Under the pieces are notes generated by a model, which saw nothing but the letters and a program-made list of their open reading frames with translations, was not told the origin of the DNA and ran no database searches. From Clostridia bacterium (GTDB lineage Bacteria; Bacillota; Clostridia; Lachnospirales; Lachnospiraceae): a stretch of DNA of 64,000 nt. This document shows positions 51,809 through 59,784 of this stretch, in pieces. Both the position numbers and the translations under genes were made by a program. Location of the stretch: the NCBI GenBank assembly GCA_910576205.1, contig CAJTHL010000020.1, positions 18,223 through 82,222 of the forward strand, in the 5' to 3' direction. Every line of letters starts with the position of its first letter. Position 1 is the stretch's first letter.

Positions 51809-52891
51809 ATGGAACATACGATAGACAGAAACAACAAGAAAAAAGCCTGGCTTAGGGGAATCGTCTCCGCAATCCTGATTGTGGGAAGCCTGTGGCTTTT
51901 ACAGAGGCTTCTGGTGCCAAAATATGTGGACGGCATTGTGGAGGGAGCCTTTGTGGCGGAATATTATAAGGAGGAGAAGGATTTCGACGTGATCTTTGTG
52001 GGAGACTGCGAGGTCTACGAGAATTTCTCCCCCATTGTCCTGTGGGAAGAATACGGCATCAACAGCTATATCCGGGGCAGCGCCGAGCAGTATATCTGGC
52101 AGTCCTACTATCTCTTAGAGGACACCCTGCGCTACGAGACGCCGGAGGTGGTGATTTTCAATATCCAGTCCTTACAGTTTGACAAGTCCCAGAACGAGGC
52201 CTACAACCGTATGTCCCTGGAAGGCATGGAGTGGTCCATGTCAAAGGTAAACGCCATCAAGGCCTCCATGAAGGAAAACGAGCATTTCCTGGACTATGTA
52301 TTTCCTATTCTGCGCTACCACAGCCGCTGGAGCGAGCTTTCTGCCACGGACGTGGAATACCTCTTTAAGACAAAGAAGGTATCCCACAACGGCTACTATA
52401 TGCGGGTGGATGTAAAACCGGCGGAGCAGGTGCCGGAGGGAAGAATCCTTAGTGACTACAGCTTTGGGGAAAACGCCTGGAAATATCTGGATAAAATGAC
52501 GGCTCTCTGTAAGGAAAAGGGCATCACCTTAATTTTAATCAAGGCGCCCAGCTTATATCCCTACTGGTACGACGAGTGGGAGGCCCAGGTGGAGGAGTAC
52601 GCGGCAGAAAACGACCTCAGATATATCAATTTCCTGGAGCTCCAGGAAGAAACCGGGATCGATTACAATACGGACACCTACGACGCAGGCCTTCACATGA
52701 ACCTGTCCGGTGCGGAGAAGCTCTCCGTTTACCTGGGACGCATTCTGGCGGAGGAGGAAGGCCTTCCCGACCGCAGGGGCGAGGCGGAGCTTGCGGCCGC
52801 CTGGGAGGAGAAGATCGCCGACTACGAGGCGGAGAAGGCGTATCAGTACGAATATTATGGCATCAATAAAACGGTGACGGAACTAAAATAA
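51809..52891 (+). CDS. Membrane-anchored SGNH-like protein with Cys at the nucleophile position (DltD-like role)
   Basis: A 360-residue protein with a basic N-terminus and one signal-anchor helix at about 15-35, the rest outside the cell. The GDS-type motif reads VIFVGDCEVYE, with C67 where serine is normal, and a C-terminal D292-AGL-H296 provides the likely Asp/His pair. By position after MBOAT it should do the job of DltD or AlgX/AlgJ, handing the acyl group to an envelope polymer. I cannot say whether Cys is the working nucleophile. The C-terminal 40 residues are Glu/Ala/Tyr-rich. A 114-bp repeat begins at its stop codon. Confidence 0.8.
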   Translation: MEHTIDRNNKKKAWLRGIVSAILIVGSLWLLQRLLVPKYVDGIVEGAFVAEYYKEEKDFDVIFVGDCEVYENFSPIVLWEEYGINSYIRGSAEQYIWQSYYLLEDTLRYETPEVVIFNIQSLQFDKSQNEAYNRMSLEGMEWSMSKVNAIKASMKENEHFLDYVFPILRYHSRWSELSATDVEYLFKTKKVSHNGYYMRVDVKPAEQVPEGRILSDYSFGENAWKYLDKMTALCKEKGITLILIKAPSLYPYWYDEWEAQVEEYAAENDLRYINFLELQEETGIDYNTDTYDAGLHMNLSGAEKLSVYLGRILAEEEGLPDRRGEAELAAAWEEKIADYEAEKAYQYEYYGINKTVTELK

Positions 52892-53004
52892 AGTCGCGAA
52901 GGCGCACAAGAGGAACTTTTATGAGCGCTTTACCGAATGAAATTTTCTCTCAGACCATGTGCGGCGAAGGGACTTTATTCTTTAGAGCCGTCGCGTAGCG
53001 ACTT
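52891..53004. repeat. 114-bp repeat-like element with AAGTCGC/GCGACTT ends
   Basis: It fills the gap between the SGNH-like gene and asnB. The terminal 7-bp inverted repeats are AAGTCGC (52891-52897) and GCGACTT (52998-53004), and GTCGC-GTA-GCGAC forms a hairpin at the right end. Inside, an ATG at 52921 after AGAGGAAC opens a 25-codon frame that ends at the TAG at 52996. The GGAACTT..ATGAG and GAGCGCTT motifs inside recur in shorter form after asnB (54866-54910). It looks like a small mobile or dispersed repeat. Confidence 0.5.
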
Positions 53005-53022
53005 AAATAGGAGAATCAGAAA

Positions 53023-54864
53023 ATGTGCGGAATCTGCGGAGTTTTCAACCTCAGAAAAGATAAACGAATCGAAGCCTCCACCCTGGAGAATATGCTGGGG
53101 GCCATCCGGCACAGAGGGCCGGACGGAAGCCAGACCCTGGTGCTTGACCAGGCGGGCCTTGGCTTTAACCGTCTTAGCTTTATTGACCTGGAGGGCGGTA
53201 TGCAGCCTTTGCAGAATGAAGATCAGACCATCTCCATGATCTGTAATGGGGAGATCTTTAATTTCCGGGAGCTTAGGGAAGAGCTGGAGAAGAAGGGGCA
53301 TGCTTTCCGCACAAAGACAGACGTGGAGGTGATTCTCCATCTCTACGAGGAGAGCGGCACAGGCTTTGCGGACCGCCTGAACGGCCAGTTTGCCATAGCC
53401 CTCTACGATGATAAGAAGAAGCGTATGCTGCTTGTGCGGGACCAGATCGGCATCTGCCCGCTGTTCTACACGGTGGTGGACGGCCAGGTGGTGTTTGCCT
53501 CGGAGATCAAGGCTATCCTGGAGTACCCGGGGGTGGAGCGGCGGCTGAACATGAAAGCGGTTGACCAGCTGATGAATTACCCGGGCGTTGTATCCCCGGT
53601 TACCTTTTTCCAGGGAATCCACGCCCTGGAGGGCGGCCATATGCTGCATCTTTCCCTGGAGGGGGAAATGAAAAATCTGGAATACTGGGATCTTCACTAT
53701 GAAGCGGAGGAGGAGGACAAGGGCGAAGCCTACTATGTGGAGCGCCTCCGGGAAATGCTGAAGGAAGCCATAGCCAGACGGCTTGTGGCGGATGTGCCCA
53801 TTGGATTCTATATTTCCGGCGGCCTGGACAGCTCTGTGGTGGCCTGCTATATCGGGAGATATTTACTGAACAGCTATTATTCCTTTTCCGCGGAGATCGG
53901 CTCCGGAGATCTGGACGAGAGCCGTTTCCAGCAGATTATTCACGACTACGTGAAATCCCGGCACTACAGCGCAAAGGTGGCGGAGGAAGAGATCTGGGAA
54001 AATCTGGAACAAGTTATTTTCCATGCGGAATCCGCCGTGAAGGAGAGCTACGATGTGGCGGCATATCTGCTGTCGGGGCTTGTAAGCGCCTCCCCGGCCA
54101 AGGCGGTTCTCACAGGCCAGGGCTCCGATGAATTTTTCTGCGGCTATGTGGGCTATATGCTGGATCTGTTCCGGGGCATGCAAAAGGGCAAAATGACCCA
54201 GGAGGAATGTGAGGTCAACGAGCTTTTGTGGGGGGATCCCTATTTCCGCTACGAGCGGATTCACCCGGAAATCCGCAAAATCCACACCCGGATTTACAGT
54301 GCGGATGTGCGGGGCGAGGTGGAGCGTTTTTCGGCCTGGGCAGAGAGCCCCATCAACACCCAGAAGGTTAAGGGGTTAAGCACCCAGAAGAGAAGGTCCT
54401 ACATTGATTATAAGCTGCGGCTCTCTGACCATCTGCTGGGTGAGCACGGGGACAGGATGTTTTTCTCCCACTCCGTGGAGGGGCGTCATCCCTTCCTGGA
54501 CAAGGAGCTTCTGGATTTTGTGGTGACCATACCGGACAAATATAAATTAAACGGGACAAACGAGAAATATATCCTGAAACAGGCAGGCAAAGGGATTGTG
54601 CCAGACGAGATCCTGAAGCGGAGGAAATTCCCCTTCCAGGCTCCGGGCATGTCCGCCATGGTAAAGAAATCCGGCGGCGGGGAATTCCTGGAGGATGCGC
54701 TTATCAGGAAATATGGAATTTTTGATATAGATTATGTAAACCATATGAAGCAGGTTTACAGGCAGGATGATTTCAAGCTTATGGGAGCTTACGAGATCGA
54801 TTATCTTCTGATCGTCATGACGGTTACTATGCTATGTGAGCGTTACGGCCTGTCTGTAGGATAG
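53023..54864 (+). CDS. asnB: Asparagine synthetase (glutamine-hydrolysing) type amidotransferase
   Basis: A 613-residue protein. The N-terminal class-II glutaminase begins MCGICGVFN, with C2 as nucleophile, RHRGPDGS, RLSFIDLEGG and NGEIFNF. The C-terminal ATP-pyrophosphatase domain has SGGLDSSVVA and VLTGQGSDEFFCGY. It transfers ammonia from Gln to an Asp-type carboxyl. Ordinary asparagine synthesis is possible, but relatives amidate diaminopimelate or D-Asp in peptidoglycan precursors, and its place in the Dlt-like cluster next to a racemase suggests an envelope substrate. TAGGAG precedes ATG 53023. Confidence 0.93.
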   Translation: MCGICGVFNLRKDKRIEASTLENMLGAIRHRGPDGSQTLVLDQAGLGFNRLSFIDLEGGMQPLQNEDQTISMICNGEIFNFRELREELEKKGHAFRTKTDVEVILHLYEESGTGFADRLNGQFAIALYDDKKKRMLLVRDQIGICPLFYTVVDGQVVFASEIKAILEYPGVERRLNMKAVDQLMNYPGVVSPVTFFQGIHALEGGHMLHLSLEGEMKNLEYWDLHYEAEEEDKGEAYYVERLREMLKEAIARRLVADVPIGFYISGGLDSSVVACYIGRYLLNSYYSFSAEIGSGDLDESRFQQIIHDYVKSRHYSAKVAEEEIWENLEQVIFHAESAVKESYDVAAYLLSGLVSASPAKAVLTGQGSDEFFCGYVGYMLDLFRGMQKGKMTQEECEVNELLWGDPYFRYERIHPEIRKIHTRIYSADVRGEVERFSAWAESPINTQKVKGLSTQKRRSYIDYKLRLSDHLLGEHGDRMFFSHSVEGRHPFLDKELLDFVVTIPDKYKLNGTNEKYILKQAGKGIVPDEILKRRKFPFQAPGMSAMVKKSGGGEFLEDALIRKYGIFDIDYVNHMKQVYRQDDFKLMGAYEIDYLLIVMTVTMLCERYGLSVG

Positions 54865-54865
54865 G

Positions 54866-54910
54866 GAGCGCTTACGAAAACTCTCATGCACCGGAACTTA
54901 TGAGGGGGTT
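54866..54910. repeat. Short hairpin repeat related to the 52891-53004 element
   Basis: GAGCGCTTACGAA (54867 on) and GCACCGGAACTTATGAG (54888 on) are shortened forms of motifs in the upstream element. AACTCTCAT and ATGAGGGGGTT form a stem with GU pairs. No T-tract follows, so it is not an ordinary terminator. Confidence 0.4.
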
Positions 54911-54955
54911 CTGTGTGAAATGGATGGTAACTGAGGGAAAGGAAGTAGTGCGGAC

Positions 54956-56881
54956 ATGAAACGGATAGAATATTCACCGATTTCAAAAGGAGTGGTTCAG
55001 ACGGAGGGGTCAGCTTTAAGGAAGCAGGCATCCGGCATTGGTAATCCCGGGCAGGACACCTTATCTGACAGAGGCGGACGGGAAGATAGGGAGGACGCAG
55101 ATTCGCTGGATTTAGAGGAGCAGCTTGTGTCGGCCCTGTATCTTGTGCAGACAAAAAACGAAGCTAGAGAGAGGGCGCAGGAAATTTCCAGGGAAACCCA
55201 GGGGAGAGGCGGCCAGGAAGCCCAGAGAAGAAGCGGGGCAAGAGGCGGCCAGGAAGCCCAGGGCAGAAGCAGGGGAAGAGTCTCCCAGGAAACCCAGGGC
55301 AGAAGCGGGGCAAGAGGCGGCCAGGAAGCCCAGGGCAGAAGCGGGGCAAGAGCTTTCCAGGAGCCCCAGAGAAAAGGGGGCCTTCAGGGAACATCCCGTG
55401 AAAGCCAGGGAGTCTCCCGTGAAAGAGGCGGTTCCCAGATTGGCCAGGACAGGGCCAGAGAAGGAGCACGCCAGTCTCAGAGAAGAGGCCAGGAGCCTTT
55501 CAATTCCCGTGAAATCCAGAGAAAAAGCCAGGAATCTTCAAGCTCCCGTGAACCCCGGAGAAAGAGTCAGGATACAGAATCCGCCCAGGCTGCCAGGAGA
55601 AGCAGGCAGGAGGCGGAGGCTGCCCGGAGGGACAGAAGAAGGCTGGAGACAGAGTGGAGAAAGGAAGTGCGCCCCAGAAAGAGGCGGAAAAAGGGGAATC
55701 CCGCCATTGTGCTGATTATCCTGGCAGTTTTCGTACTCCTTGCAGGGGGCGGCGGCTGGCTGTATGTGGACAGCCTGGCCTATAAGGTATGCCGTGTGGA
55801 GGCAGGCGTGGAGGTGAAACCCTCCGATTTTCTAAAGAAACCAGACGAAAACGCTGTCTTTACCGGAGACAGCCAGAACTTTGACATTACCGAACCCGGC
55901 GAATATAAAGTAAAAGTAAAGAGCGGCCTCTTTACCCATGGCTGCAAACTTATCATAGAGGACACCGTGGCGCCCCAGGCCCAGCCTGTGGATATGCGGG
56001 TGGAGAAGGGAAGTTCCTGTGAGGCGGAGCAATTTGTGACAGATATTGTGGATGCCACCCAGGTAACGGTATCCTATGGGCTGAAGCCGGATTTTGATAC
56101 GGTTGGCGACCAGAATGTGCAGATTATACTGACAGATAAGGGGGGGAATCAGACCACTCTGGAGGCGAAGCTTACGGTATTTCCCCAGGATAGCGAGCCT
56201 CCCCAGATCATAGGAGCCACAGACCTTACAATTTTTGTTGGGGACAGCGTTTCCTACAAGAAGGATGTTACCGTGGAGGATAATAATCCGGAAGGCGTGG
56301 AGCTTTCCGTGGATTCTTCCGCCGTAAATCTCAAGGAGGCAGGCGTGTATCCTGTGGTCTACACGGCTACGGACGCGGCGGGGAATACCACAAGTGTGAC
56401 GGTAAATCTTACCATAAAGGCCAGGGAGCACGGCATAGACGAGGTCAACGCGCTGGCAGACCAGGTTCTGGCCAGAATTCTTACGCCGGATATGACTCTG
56501 GAGCAGAAGGCGCGGGCTATATTTGACTACAACAAGAGCCACATCGGCTATATCAATAATTCCGACAAGAGCGATTGGGTGAAGGCTGCCTATGAAGGTC
56601 TGGCCCTGGGAAAAGGAGACTGCTATGTATATGCCTGCACGGCAAAGCTATTGCTTACAAGGGCGGAAATTCCCAACATGGATATCGCCAAAATCCCAAC
56701 CGAGACCCTGCACTACTGGAATCTGGTAGATGTGGGCGACGGCTGGTATCACTTCGACACAACGCCCCGTGTGGACCATCCCGTCATTTACATGTGGACG
56801 GATGAAAAGCTGATGGAATACTCAAAGAACCATAAAAACTGTCACAACTACGACCATTCCGCCTATCCCAAGGTAAACTAG
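54956..56881 (+). CDS. Single-pass membrane transglutaminase-like protein with repetitive basic cytoplasmic tail
   Basis: A 641-residue protein. Residues 1-245 are cytoplasmic and low-complexity: five 12-residue repeats (GGQEAQGRSGAR type) at 85-144, then Arg/Ser/Gln/Glu-rich sequence. One helix is at 249-268. Outside, two Ig-like domains (about 310-390 and 395-475; LEAKLTVFPQD, VTVNLTIKA) lead to a transglutaminase/protease-like domain with triad C556 (GDCYVYA), H586 (LHYWNLV) and D601 (HFDTTP). Such domains cross-link or cut wall-linked peptides. It follows asnB by about 90 nt and may act on the modified polymer. GGAAG lies ten bases before the ATG. Confidence 0.85.
   Translation: MKRIEYSPISKGVVQTEGSALRKQASGIGNPGQDTLSDRGGREDREDADSLDLEEQLVSALYLVQTKNEARERAQEISRETQGRGGQEAQRRSGARGGQEAQGRSRGRVSQETQGRSGARGGQEAQGRSGARAFQEPQRKGGLQGTSRESQGVSRERGGSQIGQDRAREGARQSQRRGQEPFNSREIQRKSQESSSSREPRRKSQDTESAQAARRSRQEAEAARRDRRRLETEWRKEVRPRKRRKKGNPAIVLIILAVFVLLAGGGGWLYVDSLAYKVCRVEAGVEVKPSDFLKKPDENAVFTGDSQNFDITEPGEYKVKVKSGLFTHGCKLIIEDTVAPQAQPVDMRVEKGSSCEAEQFVTDIVDATQVTVSYGLKPDFDTVGDQNVQIILTDKGGNQTTLEAKLTVFPQDSEPPQIIGATDLTIFVGDSVSYKKDVTVEDNNPEGVELSVDSSAVNLKEAGVYPVVYTATDAAGNTTSVTVNLTIKAREHGIDEVNALADQVLARILTPDMTLEQKARAIFDYNKSHIGYINNSDKSDWVKAAYEGLALGKGDCYVYACTAKLLLTRAEIPNMDIAKIPTETLHYWNLVDVGDGWYHFDTTPRVDHPVIYMWTDEKLMEYSKNHKNCHNYDHSAYPKVN
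55208..55387 (+). repeat. Five tandem 36-bp repeats coding for a 12-residue unit
   Basis: Units code for GGQEAQRRSGAR, GGQEAQGRSRGR, VSQETQGRSGAR, GGQEAQGRSGAR and a degenerate AFQEPQRKGGLQ. DNA identity is high among the first four, so copy number may vary between strains. Confidence 0.85.
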
Positions 56882-56886
56882 AAACA

Positions 56887-56906
56887 GGGAGGATGCGGAA
56901 CTGGAA
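56887..56906 (+). repeat. 20-bp direct repeat, copy 1
   Basis: Starts GGGAGGATGCGG and ends ACTGGAA. An identical copy is at 56992-57011, exactly 105 bp (35 codons) downstream, so the two are in the same frame. Confidence 0.8.
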
Positions 56907-56991
56907 AAACAGCATCAGCCCGAACAAGGCCCCGGAAGGATTTCAGGATGCAGAGCAGCCGGAAATGCTTCCAGTACCCAGGGGCTTGGGA

Positions 56992-57011
56992 GGGAGGATG
57001 CGGAACTGGAA
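56992..57011 (+). repeat. 20-bp direct repeat, copy 2
   Basis: Same 20 bases as 56887-56906. It lies just before the racemase start, suggesting a local duplication of a leader segment. Confidence 0.8.
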
Positions 57012-57024
57012 TAAGAGGTTTTTC

Positions 57025-57741
57025 ATGAAACGATTAGGCGTTATCGGCGGCCTGGGCCCCATGGCAACCGCATATTTCCTTCAGCTTCTGATTCAGATGA
57101 GCGACGCAAAGACGGATCAGGAGCATATGGAGGTTATTTTACACAGCAGGCCCCAGATACCCGACCGCACCCGGTATATTCTGGGTCACAGCGGGGAAAA
57201 TCCAATGCCTCCCATGGTGGAGGTGGGACGCGGCCTGGCAAGCCAGGGGGCGGAGGTGATTGCCATTCCCTGCATTACGGCCCACTATTTCCAGGAAGAG
57301 TTGGAGGAAAAGATCGGCGTTCCCATTCTGCATGCCATTGAGGAAACCGCCTGTTATCTCAAGGAGGCGGGGATTGAGCGGGCGGGGATTATGGCCACAG
57401 ACGGAACCATGGAGAGTTGCCTGTTTCAGAAGGCCTTTGCGGACCACGGCCTTCAGTGGGTGACGCCGGATAAGAACGGGCAGAAGCAGGTGATGCATCT
57501 GATTTACGAAAATGTAAAGGCCGGACGCCCGGTGGAAACCGCCCGCTTTGAGGAGGTATCCGGCCAGTTGTTCAGGGAGGGAGCACAGGCGGTGCTTCTG
57601 GCCTGCACGGAGCTTTCACTTATTAAGCGGGATTACCTGGTGGGGCCTGGCATACTGGATGTGATGGAGGTGCTGGCCAAAAAGGCGGTACAGACATGCG
57701 GCCATTTAAAAGGAGAATATGAGCGTCTCATCACGGCATAA
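57025..57741 (+). CDS. Aspartate/glutamate racemase family protein
   Basis: A 238-residue PLP-independent racemase. It begins KRLGVIGGLGPMATAYF, and has the two catalytic cysteines in AIPCITAHYF and LLACTELSL. Members interconvert L- and D-Asp (or Glu) or a relative in the cytoplasm. ATG 57025 has AGAGG six bases upstream and gives the normal N-terminus. An in-frame start at 56893 would add 44 residues, but its GGGAGG touches the ATG and the added sequence is not family-like. It is last in the Dlt-like cluster, so it could supply a D-amino acid to it. Confidence 0.9.
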   Translation: MKRLGVIGGLGPMATAYFLQLLIQMSDAKTDQEHMEVILHSRPQIPDRTRYILGHSGENPMPPMVEVGRGLASQGAEVIAIPCITAHYFQEELEEKIGVPILHAIEETACYLKEAGIERAGIMATDGTMESCLFQKAFADHGLQWVTPDKNGQKQVMHLIYENVKAGRPVETARFEEVSGQLFREGAQAVLLACTELSLIKRDYLVGPGILDVMEVLAKKAVQTCGHLKGEYERLITA

Positions 57742-57834
57742 AAGGTTGTGAGAGGGAAATTCCCTGTGAGACACAGGGGAAGAAGGCTCTGTTCATAAAA
57801 AACAATTTACAACAAGGAAAGAAGGAGAAAGATC

Positions 57835-58380
57835 ATGAAGAAATTTATAACCATGTTGATGCTGGCAGGCGTGCTTTGTCTGACTGCGTGCGGAAGTAAG
57901 GAGAAGGTCATCGAGGGGGAGGGACAGACGGCCCAGTCCGGCGAAGAGGGACAGGCAGGCGGCTCCGGCAAGGGCTACACCTTTTCCGCAAACGGCATAA
58001 CCATCGGAATGGATGTGGACGCAGCCCCCATTCTGGAGAAGCTTGGCGATCCGGCGTCCTATTTTGAGGCGGCAAGCTGTGCCTTTGAGGGCCTGGACAA
58101 AATGTATACCTACAGCGGATTTGAAGTGGATACTTATCCGGCGGCAGAGGATAAGGACTGTGTGTCTGCGGTGATCTTAAAGGACGACTCCGTCTCCACC
58201 CCCGAGGGCGTGGCCATCGGAGACTCCAGGGACAAGGTTGTGGAAGCTTATGGAGATGGCTTCAAAGAGGAAAACGGTTCCCTGGTATATGAGAAGGACG
58301 GCATGAAGCTTTCCTTTATTTTACAGGATGATGCGGTGGCTTCCATTGAATACCGTTCCACGGTTCTGGACAACCAGTAA
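57835..58380 (+). CDS. Small lipoprotein of unknown function
   Basis: A 181-residue exported protein with lipobox LTAC (lipidated C19) after a standard signal peptide, a Gly/Gln/Glu linker, and a domain with FSANGITIGMDVDAAPIL and later GVAIGDSRDKVVEAYGDGF, which resemble one another as two halves of a repeat-like fold. I cannot give a function. GAAAGAAGGAG precedes the start; a terminator follows, so it is probably transcribed alone or with the racemase. Confidence 0.82.
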   Translation: MKKFITMLMLAGVLCLTACGSKEKVIEGEGQTAQSGEEGQAGGSGKGYTFSANGITIGMDVDAAPILEKLGDPASYFEAASCAFEGLDKMYTYSGFEVDTYPAAEDKDCVSAVILKDDSVSTPEGVAIGDSRDKVVEAYGDGFKEENGSLVYEKDGMKLSFILQDDAVASIEYRSTVLDNQ

Positions 58381-58393
58381 AAAAAGAAAAGAA

Positions 58394-58432
58394 AAAAGGC
58401 AGGCGGATGATCCGTTTGCCTTTTTCTTTTTT
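58394..58432. terminator. Bidirectional terminator between lipoprotein and ssrA
   Basis: AAAAAGGCA..CGGAT and ATCCG..TGCCTTTTT arms with T- and A-rich flanks on both sides; it can end the lipoprotein transcript on + and the tmRNA transcript on -. Confidence 0.75.
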
Positions 58433-58463
58433 TGAAAGGAGGAAATCCCCAGGGATTCCATAA

Positions 58464-58800
58464 TGGACCTGAGGGGAATCGAACCCCTGTCCGAAAGCCT
58501 GTTCCCTGTTCTTCTACTATCATAGTCAGTTCTTTAAAATTCCCTCAGCCAGCCGGGAGCTGACACCCAACGGACCTTGGTAGCTTCATCATACGCCCAT
58601 GCGCGCAAAGCTTAACGCATGTCGTTTCCTGCATAGTCGATGCCGGGTTCTTAAAGTGCAGGTGCTCTAAGGCCGACAGCTGCCATTAGGCAGCGTATGC
58701 TAAATTGTCTTCAGCGTTTATATTTAGGTTTGCGATTTGACGCATCGCCTGCGGATAGCTTCACCAGCTGCGAGACCCCCGTCGAAACCAGTACAAGCCC
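58464..58800 (-). ncRNA. ssrA: tmRNA (ssrA)
   Basis: On the minus strand the 5' end GGGCTTG (58800-58794) pairs, with GU pairs, to CAGGTCC at the 3' end (58471-58465) as the acceptor stem, and GGGGTTCGATTCCCC forms the T arm. The start TACTGGTTTCGACGGGGG is typical of tmRNA 5' ends. The tag frame at 58733-58686 begins at resume codon GCA and reads ANLNINAEDNLAYAA, then TAA. The 3' CCA is not encoded. The RNA frees stalled ribosomes and marks the unfinished protein for breakdown. End positions are within a few bases. Confidence 0.95.
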
Positions 58801-58836
58801 TGGTTATGCTGACGGTTGAACCAACCGTATTTTTAT

Positions 58837-58865
58837 AGTATACACGAAACCGGGAAAATACGCAA
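58837..58865 (-). promoter_or_regulatory. ssrA promoter
   Basis: On the minus strand TTGCGT (58865-58860), 17-nt spacer, TATACT (58842-58837). A CGGTTG/CAACCG hairpin lies in the short 5' precursor segment removed by processing. Confidence 0.6.
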
Positions 58866-58910
58866 GAAAAATTTTGCGGGATTTCCCCACACAACTTTTT
58901 CCACTTTATC

Positions 58911-58939
58911 TTGCGGGAAAAAGACGGCCATACTATAAT
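58911..58939 (+). promoter_or_regulatory. Promoter of the Crp/Fnr-family gene
   Basis: TTGCGG at 58911-58916, 17-nt spacer, TATAAT at 58934-58939, about 38 nt before the start codon. Confidence 0.6.
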
Positions 58940-58977
58940 AAGAGCATTGGAAACAACAGGAGTGTATAAGAATTACT

Positions 58978-59640
58978 ATGAGACAGATCGAAAATCAGAA
59001 AGAGCTGGAGCACATCTGGAATACCTGGTCTTTGCAGGAATATTTTTCTTTTTCCATCCGCCCCTACACCCAGGTGGTGGAATTCGAGTCGGAGGAGGTG
59101 CTGCTCCATAAGGATGAGAAGCCGGAGAGCCTTTATTTTCTCTTTGAGGGGAGGGCAAAGGTCTGCCTGGCAGACGACGAAGGGAGGATTTCCTTAATCA
59201 GCTTTACCAAAGGGCCGTGTTTTCTGGGGGAGATGGAGATGATCGGCGCCCAGGAGCGGGCCCAGAGCGTGCAGGCAGTGACCCGGTGCAGGTGCTATGC
59301 CATAGATCTGGAAAAATGCAGGGACAAGGTGCTGAACGATGCAAAATTCCTGCGTAACCTCTGTCTTTTTCTGGGGCAGAGATTCCGGCGCAACACGGAA
59401 AACTATGTGCATAACCAGGCGTATCCCCTGGAAAACAGGCTTGCTACCTTTATTCTTCTCACCATGCATCACGGCATGTACACAGAGAAGCATACGGAGG
59501 TGGCGGAATATCTGGGGGTTACTTACCGTCACCTGCTGTATGTGCTGGCCGATTTCCGGCATAAGAATATCCTGGAGAAAACGCCCCAGGGCTATAAAAT
59601 CCTGGATCTGGCGGCTCTCCAGGCCCTGGAAATCCATTGA
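58978..59640 (+). CDS. Crp/Fnr-family transcriptional regulator
   Basis: A 220-residue regulator: a cyclic-nucleotide-type beta barrel at about 15-115 (LHKDEKPESLYFLFEGRAKV, GPCFLGEMEMIG) and a C-terminal winged helix at about 150-215 (TEVAEYLGVTYRHLLYVLADF). The N-terminus has no Cys cluster for an iron-sulfur center, so it is not a true FNR; it is nearer to the YeiL group. Its ligand is unknown. AGGAG lies 15 bases before ATG 58978, a long spacing, so initiation may be weak. Confidence 0.9.
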   Translation: MRQIENQKELEHIWNTWSLQEYFSFSIRPYTQVVEFESEEVLLHKDEKPESLYFLFEGRAKVCLADDEGRISLISFTKGPCFLGEMEMIGAQERAQSVQAVTRCRCYAIDLEKCRDKVLNDAKFLRNLCLFLGQRFRRNTENYVHNQAYPLENRLATFILLTMHHGMYTEKHTEVAEYLGVTYRHLLYVLADFRHKNILEKTPQGYKILDLAALQALEIH

Positions 59641-59784
59641 CGGCCCTGCCGTTTCCGAAAAAAAGCTTTTCGGATACACAGGAACCCTGTAAATTCACAA
59701 AAACTACATAAATATATGTTATCTTAAGAAAAAGAGACATCCCTGTAAGGCGGATGCGGTATTGGAATAAGGAGAGATGGCGGG

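Noticed and set aside
55208..55387. Regular repeats as a possible CRISPR array
   Set aside because: The units are contiguous and in a coding frame, with no spacers; no cas genes are visible.
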